NCBI GenBank assembly: GCA_033182465.1
Contig: CP137325.1
Coordinates: 1,054,001-1,118,000, forward strand
Source of the DNA: Sanghuangporus weigelae
Taxonomy: Eukaryota; Basidiomycota; Agaricomycetes; Hymenochaetales; Hymenochaetaceae
DNA: 64,000 nt
Direction: 5' to 3'
Shown: piece after piece, positions 54,178 to 64,000 of the stretch
Layout: each line of letters opens with the position of its first letter
How positions within the stretch are numbered: the stretch's first letter is position 1
Made by a program: the position numbers and the translations under genes
The notes under the pieces: generated by a model
Seen by the model: the letters and a program-made list of their open reading frames with translations, nothing else
What the model was told of the DNA's origin: nothing
Databases searched by the model: none

Positions 54178-55810
54178 TTAGTCTGCCACTGCCGCAAAAT
54201 GACGCATGATCAGACAAAAATCATGATCGTCTCCCGAAAAATCGTCGCATACATGCCTACAAGACCGAAATTTACACAATCTTACCGTCTTCATCCCCGA
54301 GATCCCATATACAGGTAGAGCCTGGTACGGCTTTTCCAAGTATTTCATCTGTTCCTTTGTCAGCTCGATATGCACCACGTCTACATTTTAGTTACTTTCT
54401 TTGTCCACAGAATCTTTATGTTCGGCTAAAATCACGTACCGATTAAATCCATGAGGTTCTGGAGGCTCGTCGTTCCGACAATAGGCGCCGCGACAGGATC
54501 CTTATTCATTACCCAAGCTAATGCAATTTGAGCCATCGTCTTTCCTTTCCTCGTCGCAAGTTCTTCAACCCGACGATTGACCTCACGGTTACCCTCGTAC
54601 TTGCCGTAGAAGTCGATCATACTGATAGAAAGATACTTAGCGTTGCTCTTTGCTCTTGGACTAGCTCGAGACACTTACTCGTCTGTCTCTCCTCGCCTAG
54701 ATTGTCCTCCGAGCGGACGCGTGAGGAAGCCTCGTGCAAGCGGAGACCAAGGAGTGGAGCCGACTCCAAGGTACTTCAGCAATGGCATCATCTCGCGTTC
54801 CTCCTCTCTATATGCCAAGCTGTAATGATTCTGCATCGAAATGAACGGGGTCAAGTTGTGTGAAATCGCATAATCTGATTTGGAGTTAGCAAATGAACTT
54901 CGTCCGTTCCATGAAGGGTTGTGAATACTGACTTTGCATAGCGTGGACTGAGTTCGACGGCAAGCTTTCAGTTCGTGAGGTGATAGATCAATGTAAGATA
55001 GGGCGTACACTGCCATGCATAAAACGACGACATGCCGATGTAACGAACACGACCTGACTTGACGATGTCGTGAAGAGCTTGCATCTTCAAACCAATTCAG
55101 CACACAAGCGACGGAGTGCGAGGAAAGCCACTGACCGTTTCCTCAATCGGTGTGAAGGGATCAAACCGATGACATTGCAAAACGTCGATATAATCTGACT
55201 GAAGGCGTTTGAGACTGCGTTCGACAGCATCGAAAATGTGCTAAAGACAGAACGAGAACCATAAATTCGGAGCTCAAAGCGAACACGAGATATAAAGTCA
55301 CCTTCCTGCTCAAGCCCATCTGATTCACATACCCGTAGTTTTCATAATTGACGTCCCCACGAAGCTGTTCGCTAGACTCGCGTCCAACGACACCAAACAG
55401 CTTCGTCATTATGACAATCTCATCTCGAGGGAAGTTGAATTTCTTGATAGCCTTGCCGAGGATTATCTCTGAAAGCCCATTCGAATATATGTTGGCAGTA
55501 TCGAACGTCTGGATTCCCACGTCATAGCTAGAGAAACAGAAATTTTAACGAATAACACGCTGAGTCATGACACGGTACTAATCTGCTTACGCGGCTTTGA
55601 TGTGCTTCAAGCCTTCTTCCTCTTCAAGAACCCAAGGTTTCCATTCCTTGGAGCCGTAATGACATGCAGCCCAGAATAATCTTCGATACTTTGAGCCCGG
55701 AGTTACCAAGACGCACTGGAATACCACAAGGTCAGGTAATAGTTATCTGCGAGCGGATAACCCATACCATAAGGCATCTCCGTCCGCTTTTGTTTTGATA
55801 ACTCAGCCAT
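54178..55810 (-). pseudogene. Aldo/keto reductase, second copy, probably inactive
   Basis: Start at 55810 (MAELSKQKRTEMPY), then VRLGNSGLKVSKIILGCMS. An extra T near 55655 then shifts the frame before YGSKEWKPWVLEEEEGLKHI. Later exons are good: [47 protein letters not shown] (catalytic Tyr, Lys and His positions present), [20 protein letters not shown], and [16 protein letters not shown]. After RRGETDE an in-frame TAA (54675) precedes VSRASPRAKSNAKYLS, and the last exon ends at 54178. One shift and one stop suggest a pseudogene; a sequencing error or odd splicing could explain either alone. Confidence 0.75.
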
Positions 55811-56266
55811 AGTGACAGTGAAATAGGTTGAATCACGGATAAGATCAACAAAACCCTCCCCTAGAGAGTGCTTATAACTCCGACTCAATGCTGCTGAATC
55901 ACGTTGCATTGCCGCTCCCATACAGCTTACGCGTCCTCTCGGCATGTCTTTTGGAATGAGTCACTTGAGAATTTAGGGACCTGACTGCAGCGTTTTGACC
56001 TTCTTATTCTTTATCTGGCCGTCGGCGTGTCATTTTCTGATCACCCGTGGATACAGAAGTCTGTCCCTGACCACCGAAGCATAATGCGAGCGGGATAAAA
56101 GGAACCGCAAATTTAAAAAACCCGATTTCCGCGAAGCACAGCAACCAGATCCGATTAACGCGTGTATTACTTTGTTGATGATTAGGATAGTAAGTACGCT
56201 TTTGAAACTTTCAGAGTAGATAATATAACATCGTGATTGTGACGTACTAGATGTCTAAAGCACGTA
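55811..56266. other. Intergenic region
   Basis: Promoter of the second reductase copy and 3' flank of GPI12. Nothing recognisable. Confidence 0.4.
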
Positions 56267-57357
56267 TCAGAGTGTCTCGATAATTATCTCCTCCCACTCA
56301 TTGACCCACATATAGCGCGAGAATAGCATATATAGCCACCGGAACCATATGAGCTGCGATTGATGCTCTTGCATGGCGAATAGTGCTGTCACATATTCGG
56401 GCCAGCTGGACAAGAATAATGCACGACCATTCGCTTCCTCTCCATCGAATTTGGAGCAATCTGCTGTTGACGATGTGCTGAGGAAAGGCATGGCAAGCGG
56501 TGTAGGGAGAGCTTGTAGTAAAGAGCTGTTCGGAAGCAAAACGCAGATAACCTCTTCATATTTTGCGAAGACACCGGCCGCTGCGCCGGTATACTTCGGA
56601 ATAAGGTCTGTGGTCTTGAGACTGAACGCTCTGAGATATCTTCTCGGAGACTCAGATAAGAATGCACGGACACCCCGCTCAAGGGAGATATGATTTGGAT
56701 GAGATGATATGCCAAGCTCATCAAAAGTTAGAATCTATCGTTGGCACGATCAAGTGAAGCCGCGCATGGCGTGAGTACATCAGTTGCTCGTTCTTATAAT
56801 GACAAGAAAAGTGACGCACGACATCAATTTTATTATCTTCGATGTACGGCTTTATTTGTTGAGCAATGAGCTTTGCATCCCAAGATTCGGTGATATTGTC
56901 ATGAAAGCTGTCAAAACTCGTTGTTCAGTGCGAGAAAAGTGTTAAGATTTCAGCTGATAATATCATACGGTTCGTCAAGTACCCAACGTCTTCCTTCTCG
57001 AATTCCTAGAACGTCAAGTGCAGCCTCCAACTCGCTCTTTCGCGTCTCGCCTAGCCCTTCCGCATCGCCGGAAGAAAGACAAAGAGAGTACACATCCACC
57101 AAAGGTCCGTAGTAAGAGCCTTGTTCACCGACGTGACGGGTTATGCGCGCAAGCCCGAGTAATGTGGGAGCAAAGAACATGCACTCGTCGTCCGGATGAG
57201 CCGTCAACAACAAAACGTTTAGCCGAGGATGTTCGTTATCATGTTCTCGGTCTTCCCACAGACGAAAAAAGGTATTATCATAATACTTTGGGGAGGACAA
57301 CACCAGAAACACAAGAGCAAAAAGTATGCTCAGTATCCCTAGTGCAATGTTCGCCAT
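56267..57357 (-). CDS. GPI12: GlcNAc-PI de-N-acetylase (GPI12/PIG-L)
   Basis: ER-membrane enzyme for the second step of GPI-anchor synthesis, removing acetate from GlcNAc-phosphatidylinositol. Three exons, 56969-57357, 56820-56907 and 56267-56734, sum to 945 nt (314 aa) and stay in frame. The N-terminus is one transmembrane anchor (ALGILSILFALVFLVLSS). The zinc-binding motif HPDDECMFF is at residue ~54 and the second metal-binding motif, SSHPNH, comes in exon 3 after ILTFDELGI. The C-terminus has the family pattern LIWFRWLYMLFSRYMWVNEW. No lesion seen; length normal for fungi. Confidence 0.92.
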
Positions 57358-58228
57358 GACTATCTCGATTGAAAAACAAAGATATTCTAATATTTCTGTG
57401 TAGTTGACGGATTCACGTGATGGAAGTTGTTGAGATTACGTATCACAAGTTACATAAAGCACATGTAAAAGAGAATCTTAATATTAATGGCATTTCTTCG
57501 TAATAATATACTGTTAACTCATATTATATTCTACGACTGCATACATAAAGTCACACTAGTAGCGCAGTACTACTGTAGTGCTGTTACTGCCTTACGTGTA
57601 AGCTCCTCTCTATATCAAAGGCGTATTACAAATCCTGTACATCATCTGCTCGCCCGAGTCAATGCCGCGCAGAGCCCTTAACCCAACCACATCAGCATCT
57701 CGTTTCTTGCAGGACCTTTTGTGCAATAGCATTGCAGATTTTATCGGTAACAAACGTCCTCGCCTTAAGTTGTTCACTCTTAACTTCTCTGCTCCTGCTG
57801 CTGGCAGACACAATCGCTAGGTCATCAGTATGCGACGATGATGGGCCGATAAAAGGTTCTCGGATGCTGTATGTCTATGTACCCACTGTCAATATCCGTC
57901 CCATCTGGTGAGAACGCGACTTGTTGTCTGCTTTTCACCGGATGGTACGCATTTTTTGGGTCATAGTCACAACTTGAAACTCTCTGGGACATGGAGAGCG
58001 GGCAGAATGTTCCTGTTTTTTTTCGGTAGGACACAAGCTCCTTTCGCTCAGTCATGCAAGCCTTGTAGAACGTGAGCCATGTTCTGCCGGCTTGGGCGGA
58101 TGGTTTGAGCTGGAAGACGCAAGATAGGCTTTTGACAACTTTGATGGCATACATATTTTGTCACGAACGCATGAACACGAATTTGTTTTCACTCTATTTA
58201 TCCCGTTATCTATTCAGCGTCATAATAA
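57358..58228. repeat. Left copy of a ~1-kb segmental duplication
   Basis: 57434-58490 matches 61440-62530. Landmark TCTATATCAAAGGCGTATTA occurs in both. It covers the 3' flank and last exon of a monooxygenase copy. No gene of its own recognised. Confidence 0.75.
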
Positions 58229-59840
58229 TCAGATCAAGATATTTATTGTGCCTCGGAAGAAGTTCCTGCCCTCATCATCTGCGATCGTCTCCCAAGCCCA
58301 TTTTTTGTTATTAAAAATTGCGTCTCCGAGAGCCATCAGCTTAATTGCATCTTCCCGATCTTCTGCACCATCTGAGATAACACGGCCGGCGAGAAACGAG
58401 GATCGGGGATCTGCAAACTCATACATCTTGCCCTGAAGTCTAAAGCGCCGCTGGACTTCATTTGCGTGCCGAAGACAGACCGATTCGTATACTTTGAGGG
58501 CGACCGGAAGTGTATAAAGTGTCGTCCGTGAATGTGCTAGGAGACTAGGAGTACGCCCAGAATGTATCCATCTTCGATCGTGACCCCTACACCCGCTCCT
58601 TGGTGAGGTGTCATCGCATATACATTCACAACGTCAGCCAGGACTACCTATGAGCTTACTGCATCGCCAATGATCGCAGCACGATTATGAGTAGAAATTG
58701 GGAGTTCCTTAATCGAGTGAATTTCCCAGCGCAAAGACTTGTCCGTGCACTGGTGGTCTACAATCGTAGGTAGATTCAGTATAAAGAAGAGTGCATCATT
58801 ATGAGACCTACCTGAACGAGCTGTTGTACCTCGGCTTCCCAGTCTTCATATGCGGCAATGACTTCAGCTCAGTCTGCGTTGCTTACCCAAGGATGATCGA
58901 ATGACGACCCTTCTTTTTCAGGCTGAGAAACAAACGCTACGACGTTTATGAATTTGCCTTTCATAATGGGGTAGCTTATGACATGCTAAAATGCGGAAGG
59001 TTGTGTCAGGAGATGATGTTCTGGGGATTTGATTTGTTATACCTTGTTCTTTCCTGTGTACTGAGAAAGTTTGGTGTAAATATTGAAAAGGTCGTGCGCA
59101 ATTCAACTTGACAGTGGCTTACGTTCATTGGCCTGTCCAAAGCTCTGTGAGACTGGTTCAGCGCCTCCAGCCGTTTGCGAGGAGCTCGATAAGCCACCGA
59201 TCCGGACCAAACGGGATCGAGCTTTCCAGGAGACTTCAGTAACTTGACTGGCCTCCTGTCCTCTTCTGTACCCTTGGTTTCTAGTTCTTGAGCGACCAAT
59301 CCCAGCACCATGTGCCTTACTGTCTTCCATCTGCTCCAATGAGCACGTCACACTGGGCTTCTATGCCATCTTTGAACATAAGTGTAATTGCGCCTGGCGT
59401 GCCTTGCTCTTTGGAAGGGGGCCTATACCCCATGAGACGTTTAGAAATGAGAACGGACCACGCTCGGGTCGAGATGGTTGGCAAGTCACTGTTGAAACTC
59501 AGCGCGATGAAAGGTGATTAAGCCGACTAGTGGTGATTAACTACTAACGTGTTCCACTATTGAACATTACAGGGAACCTACAAAGAATCTTTGGGCAATG
59601 GAATGTCACTCCCTCAGTTTGATCCGACTTTCGAGTTTCAAAGTTGATCACTGAGTACGATTTGGAGTCAGAATATTTGCCAGGCGGGCAAATGCAACAT
59701 ACCAAGCTCGTCGTCGGAAGCGGCTATTACCACTAGTTTTTCTTAGATCGCTCTCAAGCCCGAGTGCCTTCATAACTTTTCAAGGACGCCTGTACATTAC
59801 GATACCTGCTCCAATCTCGGTCAAAGTTGCGGCAAATCTC
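58229..59840 (-). pseudogene. FAD-dependent monooxygenase pseudogene, copy A
   Basis: Salicylate-hydroxylase-like class A flavoprotein. In coding order: ATLTEIGAGI (59815), KALGLESDLRKTSG, the RKSDQ segment, a damaged GADG motif near 59330, PGKLDPVWSGSVAYRAPRKR (59200), AAYEDWEAEVQQLVQ (58850), ELPISTHNRAAIIGDA (58680), AMTPHQGAGVGVTIEDGYIL (58610) and RRFRLQGKMYEFADPRSS (58440), ending at 58229. Lesions: a stop before AEVIAAYEDW, an 8-bp duplication at 58537-58552 that shifts frame, a damaged GADG region, and a MITE at the 5' end. Confidence 0.85.
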
Positions 59841-59862
59841 TGCATGTAAAGCTCTTCTATTA

Positions 59863-60622
59863 CTGCCTTTTTCATATGTATTGTCACTCGCGACTTCTGT
59901 GATTTTTGTCACACAGAACACCTCAAAATATAAAAATCACCATATCTCACTCAATTCTTGACTGTTCTGCATGATCTAAGTTTCGAAATTCATAGTTTTA
60001 AAATATGTTTCAAACTCTAACAAGGATGAAGAGAAATGAGCAAAGAATGAGTGAGATATGTCGTAAAAGGTCGATTTTAGACACATCTTTCATGTGCAGT
60101 TTTTCCTGCCCTCATCCCTGCTTCTACAGTCCTATAAGCAAGTCCAAAATGATATGATTATTTTATTTTAAGTTTACAGGCTGACTTTGAGCTCTATTCT
60201 GTGTTGTATCTGCTGGTTTGATGCATGTCTGGGCTGAGCTCAAACCTACCTTTTCTCAAGGACCCCCAGACCTCAAAATAAATTTATTCTTAGGAAATCT
60301 GATATCTTCAAATTCATATTATACCAATAGCATCACTTTGGTGCAGTCTAGGTTGTTGTAGCACCCAGTCTGAGGGCAGGAAAAACTGCACATGAAAGAT
60401 GTGTCTAAAATCGACCTTTTACGACATATCTCACTCATTCTTTGCTCATTTCTCTTCATCCTTGTTAGAGTTTGAAACATATTTTAAAACTATGAATTTC
60501 GAAACTTAGATCATGCAGAACAGTCAAGAATTGAGTGAGATATGGTGATTTTTATATTTTGAGGTGTTCTGTGTGACAAAAATCACAGAAGTCGTGAGTG
60601 ACAATACATATGAAAAAGGCAG
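59863..60622. mobile_element. 760-bp foldback MITE, copy B
   Basis: Same length and termini as copy A (51141-51900), flanked by TA. Its two arms are closer to each other than those of copy A. Inserted in the N-terminal coding part of monooxygenase copy A. Confidence 0.9.
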
Positions 60623-61300
60623 TAATGTCCGTGGGAGGCGTTCTTGACGGACATAAAAACGTCTTCGCACGGTCGAATCGGAGATACTCCTGATGATGGT
60701 CAATAAAGCACTGTTATTTCCGCTGGAGCTTGAAGCTTACCCGTGCGACGCTCCGACAAGCACTGATAAGAGTAAGATGACTCGGAATTGCGTACTGCGG
60801 CTGCATCGCTCCTAGCACAAAACCGTATATATTCAATTGCTGGAAATGGCTCACTTTAATCGAACTGCATGCATTCGCACCGCGAGGATCATGTTTATGA
60901 AGTGAGAATTCCAATTCTATATTTCCAGAGCCGTGGGCACTAAAACGAGTAAGGAGTTTCAGACCCACCGCTGATCCTTGAGAGGAAGGAGCGATCCTCC
61001 CTAAATCTGGGCTCAAAGGACAACAAACGATATTTGCAGGGACAGAATCTGGTCAATGAGGAACTCGCGAAAGGGTTGACTATATCAACTCTCCTGTTCT
61101 TTCACGTTTATAAGTGTTCTTGTTCTTCTGAACTCCTTCGGTCCAACCATCAGGCAACGCTAATATCCCTATAATTGACTGGTAATATCATTATTATCGA
61201 TCAAGAACCCGCAGAACAGATTTGTCGCATTCACCGAGTCAGAGAAGTTGCGCCGGCCTTCAACATTATTTCTAATGACTAACTTCATCAAAGTATTCGC
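60623..61300. repeat. 5' flank of monooxygenase copy A, duplicated at 62690-63260
   Basis: 60720-61075 and 62690-63120 are diverged copies (GACAGAATCTG, GCACTGATAAG motifs), consistent with tandem duplication of the whole gene unit. No intact N-terminal exon was identified. Confidence 0.5.
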
Positions 61301-61425
61301 TCTGCCTCGGAAGAGACGTCAGCCTCGGATATTGCAATCGCCCTTGTGAGGTTATCATGCGCATCTGTCTCTCAGTTCCATTTCCTGTTCGCTATAAAGC
61401 TCTCCAAGAGCTTTGATAGAAGTTA
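61301..61425 (-). pseudogene. Monooxygenase C-terminal fragment, copy B1
   Basis: Matches the last ~40 codons of the 63321-63722 copy (CAATCGCCCTTGTGAGGTTA region), then breaks off where the segmental duplicate begins. Confidence 0.6.
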
Positions 61426-61439
61426 CGATTCAAGGCTAT

Positions 61440-62530
61440 TACGTATTATAAGTTACATAAAACAGATGAAAAGAGGATATTAATATTAATGCTATTTCTT
61501 CTTAGATACTGCTACTTGTTTTAATTCCTGCGACTATATTTACAGTAGTATCACTAGCATCGGCGCTGGTAACAGTACTACTGTACTGTACTGTTACTGC
61601 AAGCGTGTGAGCTCCTCTCTATATCAAAGGCGTATTACAAATCCTGTACATGTCATCTGCTCGCCCGAGTCAGTGCCGCGCAGAGCCCTCCAACCACATC
61701 AGCATCTCGTTCTTGCAATGCCAGTTGGGTCTTCCAATGCAATAGTCATGCAGATTTTATCGCATGCAAACATCCTCACCTTGACTTGTTAACTCGTAAC
61801 TCTCCTGCTCCCGCCGCTGGCAGACACAATCGCTAGGTCATCAGTTTGTACTATGCGATGATGGGCAGATACGAGTTTCTCGGATGTCGTATGTCTATGT
61901 ACCCATTATCAATATCCGTCCCATCTGGTGAGAATGCGACCTATTGTCTGCTTTTCACCGGATGGTACGCATTTTTTCCTGGGTCATAATAGCCAACGCT
62001 GGGAGGGTCATAATGGTCCTGACCTTCCTGCACGACACAAATTTCTTTCGCTTGATCGTGCAAGCCTCTGTGGAACGTGGATCATGTTATGTTATTGCTC
62101 GCATGCGCGAACGGTGCGAGCTAGTAGTTGGGATAGGTGCAAGATAGCCCCTAGTGCTTGTCGTACGACGTATTCCATCATCCGTATATCTCTATCACAT
62201 GAACACATTTTATTTCTATTCTATTATTTATAATTATCCTGTTGACATTCTTATCAGAATCAGAATATTTGTTATGCCTCCGGAGGAGTTCCTGTATTCA
62301 GCAGCGAGACAGTCTCCGCAAGGCTTTCATCTGCAACCGTCTCCTCATCCATTATTTTCTAGTGTAATGTATCTCCAAGAGCGACAGCATCGTGCCCGCT
62401 ATCTGATATGGCTCGTCCGGCTAGAAATGAGAAACGGGGATCTGCAAGTTTATACATCTTGCCCTGAAGTCTGGAGCGCCGTTGGACTTCATTTGCGTGC
62501 CGAAGACAGACGGAATCGTATGCTTTAAGG
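61440..62530. repeat. Right copy of the ~1-kb segmental duplication
   Basis: Matches 57434-58490 with indels. Includes the 3' part of a monooxygenase copy. Confidence 0.75.
62345..62530 (-). pseudogene. Monooxygenase C-terminal fragment, copy B2
   Basis: Minus strand reads AYDSVCLRHANEVQRRSRL, KMYKLADPRFSFLAGRAISD, then DAVALGDTLH and a stop. It is closest to the end of copy A and was carried by the segmental duplication. Confidence 0.7.
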
Positions 62531-63320
62531 GCCTTGAGTTTCTTATCGGGTAGATGCCTTCAGGCTGAACCTCGCAGCTTCAAATAATCCTTTCAGGTCA
62601 TTAGTGATGTAAATTTCAGTAAAGTTTCTTGACCAAATCCGTGGGCCTTCGAGCGTGAAGCTCCTTCACTATCTCTCGTGAGTGAGAGGGAAACTTACTG
62701 TAACGGACACAATCGGTTTCGCGCACCGTCGAAGCGGAGAATTCAATAACATCTTGTACACAAAGCGTTATTCCGACCTCTCGGGCTTGAAACTTGCTCA
62801 TATGGCGCACTGATAAGCACGGACAAGAGTCAGTTGAATTGCGCACTTCGACTGCATCACTCTTAGCACTTCGACTGTATATGCTCCACGAGTCGATCTG
62901 GAAGTGGTTCGCTTTGATTGAAACCGCTACTCATTTTGCACAACGAGGCTCCAAGGGAATCTCGACTCTACATTTCGAGAACATTTAGAACTAAAGTGAG
63001 TTAACACTCTCAAAGTAACCACTTATTTTGAGAGAAGGATCATCAGCCTGGTAACTTTTGGACTCGGCTGAACAAAAATATTTGCATCGACAGAATCTGA
63101 TTGATGAGAAGCTTGAGAGAGGGCTGCGAGAGAGTTAAATTTGTCAACTCTCCTGTGCTCTCACGTTCATAATTGCTCTGATCGGGCATTGCTAATACCT
63201 CTGTAATTGACTAGCAATGTCATCCTTATCCATCAAAATAAAGAAAAAAAGCAGAATGATTCGTTGCATTCACCGAATTAGAAGTCGTGCGGTCCTCAAC
63301 ATTATTTCATATGACTAATT
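62531..63320. other. Duplicated 5' flank and spacer
   Basis: Diverged copy of 60720-61300, followed by the 3' flank of copy C. No gene. Confidence 0.45.
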
Positions 63321-64000
63321 TCATCGAGAGACTCGTTCCATCTCTGAAGGGACTTCAGCCTCGAGTATCGCAATCGCCTTTGTGAGGTTATCATGCGCAT
63401 CTGTCTCCCAGTTCCATTTCCTATTCGCTATTAACGCATCTCCAAGAGCTTTGAGCTCCTCCATGTCGTCTTGACACTCTTCAGTATCCGAGATGGTGCG
63501 ATCTGCCAGGCTTGAGAAGCGAGGATCTGCGTATTCATACATTTGACCTTGCAGTCTGGAACGTCGTTGTACATCATTTCCATGCTGAAGACAGACAGTC
63601 TCGTACGCCTTGAGAGCGACAGGAAGGGTAAAGAGAGTCGTGAGTGGATGTGCTAGCAGAGCTCCGAGGACATAGGCATCTTCAATTGCTACTCCAGCGC
63701 CAGATCCTTGATGAGGAGTCATCGCGTGAGCCTACAAGCAGTAAGAATGATTGTCTTGTAGTAACTTAAAAGACGAACTTACTGCGTCACCAATGATCAC
63801 GACGCGATTGTGAGCACAGATTGGCAGTTCCTTCATGGCGTGGATAGCCCAGCATGAAGGACTATCCATGCACTAGCAGACATCCCCACTGAGTGAGCAC
63901 AGTTTGGAGATTTAGCCATGCAGAACAGACCTGAACAAGCTGTTGAACCTCAGCCTCCCAACCTTCGTAAGCATCGATGACCTCAGATTTCTCTCTGCTA
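63321..64000 (-). CDS. FAD-dependent monooxygenase, copy C, C-terminal part
   Basis: Runs off the right edge, so only the C-terminal third is visible. In coding order: SEVIDAYEGWEAEVQQLVQ (63975), an intron, a short exon in which codons are less clear near 63860-63880, MKELPICAHNRVVIIGDA (63825), a second intron, AHAMTPHQGSGAGVAIEDAY (63728), LPVALKAYETVCLQHGNDVQ, YEYADPRFSSLADR and a stop at 63321. The GD-AAH-x-MTPHQGSGA motif binds FAD ribityl/pyrophosphate in this family. This is the best preserved copy and may be functional. Confidence 0.75.

Noticed and set aside
1-64000. tRNA or rRNA genes
   Set aside because: No cloverleaf-like A/B box pair or rRNA-like stretch was noticed by eye; a covariance-model scan would be needed to exclude them.

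Overview
This window reads as a filamentous basidiomycete, probably an Agaricomycete. Host genes are cut by many short (about 50-75 nt) GT-AG introns, include single-copy eukaryotic housekeeping genes, and sit beside nested LTR retrotransposons and small inverted-repeat elements. The lineage call is inference from gene style, not a search.

Layout. 0.45-11 kb is ordinary gene space: the small RPA subunit (RPA3, +), the ribosome-recycling ABC ATPase RLI1/ABCE1 (-), a small probable membrane protein (-), an oligopeptide transporter (OPT family, +) and an unassigned coiled-coil/arginine-rich protein (-). 11-46.4 kb is a repeat island. Its centre is a 12.3-kb chromodomain-type Ty3/gypsy element on the minus strand (14707-26996), with two apparently identical 1512-bp LTRs and a 5-bp target duplication (TCGCC), inserted into a 27-bp minisatellite. 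Besides gag and pol it carries two small ORFs upstream of gag, a 358-aa ORF after pol, a 213-aa ORF inside each LTR, and on the opposite strand a small intron-containing gene. gag and pol are joined by a plausible -1 slippery site (GGGAAAA). pol is broken by a TAG that replaces the tyrosine of the reverse-transcriptase YLDD motif. To its right lie a second, internally deleted and stop-ridden gypsy element (29160-34631), a near-perfect foldback hairpin (35503-35830), an integrase remnant, a mosaic of direct and inverted repeat modules (37-44 kb), a diverged solo LTR of the large element (44041-45550), and a 615-bp TIR element ending 92 bp before the next host gene.

46.5-64 kb returns to gene space with decay. 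The cytosolic isoleucyl-tRNA synthetase (ILS1, +) and the GPI-anchor de-N-acetylase (GPI12/PIG-L, -) look intact. Two aldo/keto reductase copies are both broken, one by a 760-bp TA-flanked foldback MITE and a 589-bp hAT-type MITE with a perfect 8-bp target duplication. A cluster of FAD-dependent monooxygenase copies (58-64 kb) is fragmentary, with a second copy of the 760-bp MITE inside one.

The strongest candidate for something undescribed is the 12.3-kb gypsy element with its extra ORFs, LTR-borne ORF and antisense spliced gene. Coordinates of spliced genes were worked out by hand from splice signals and reading-frame continuity. Repeat boundaries between diverged copies are approximate.
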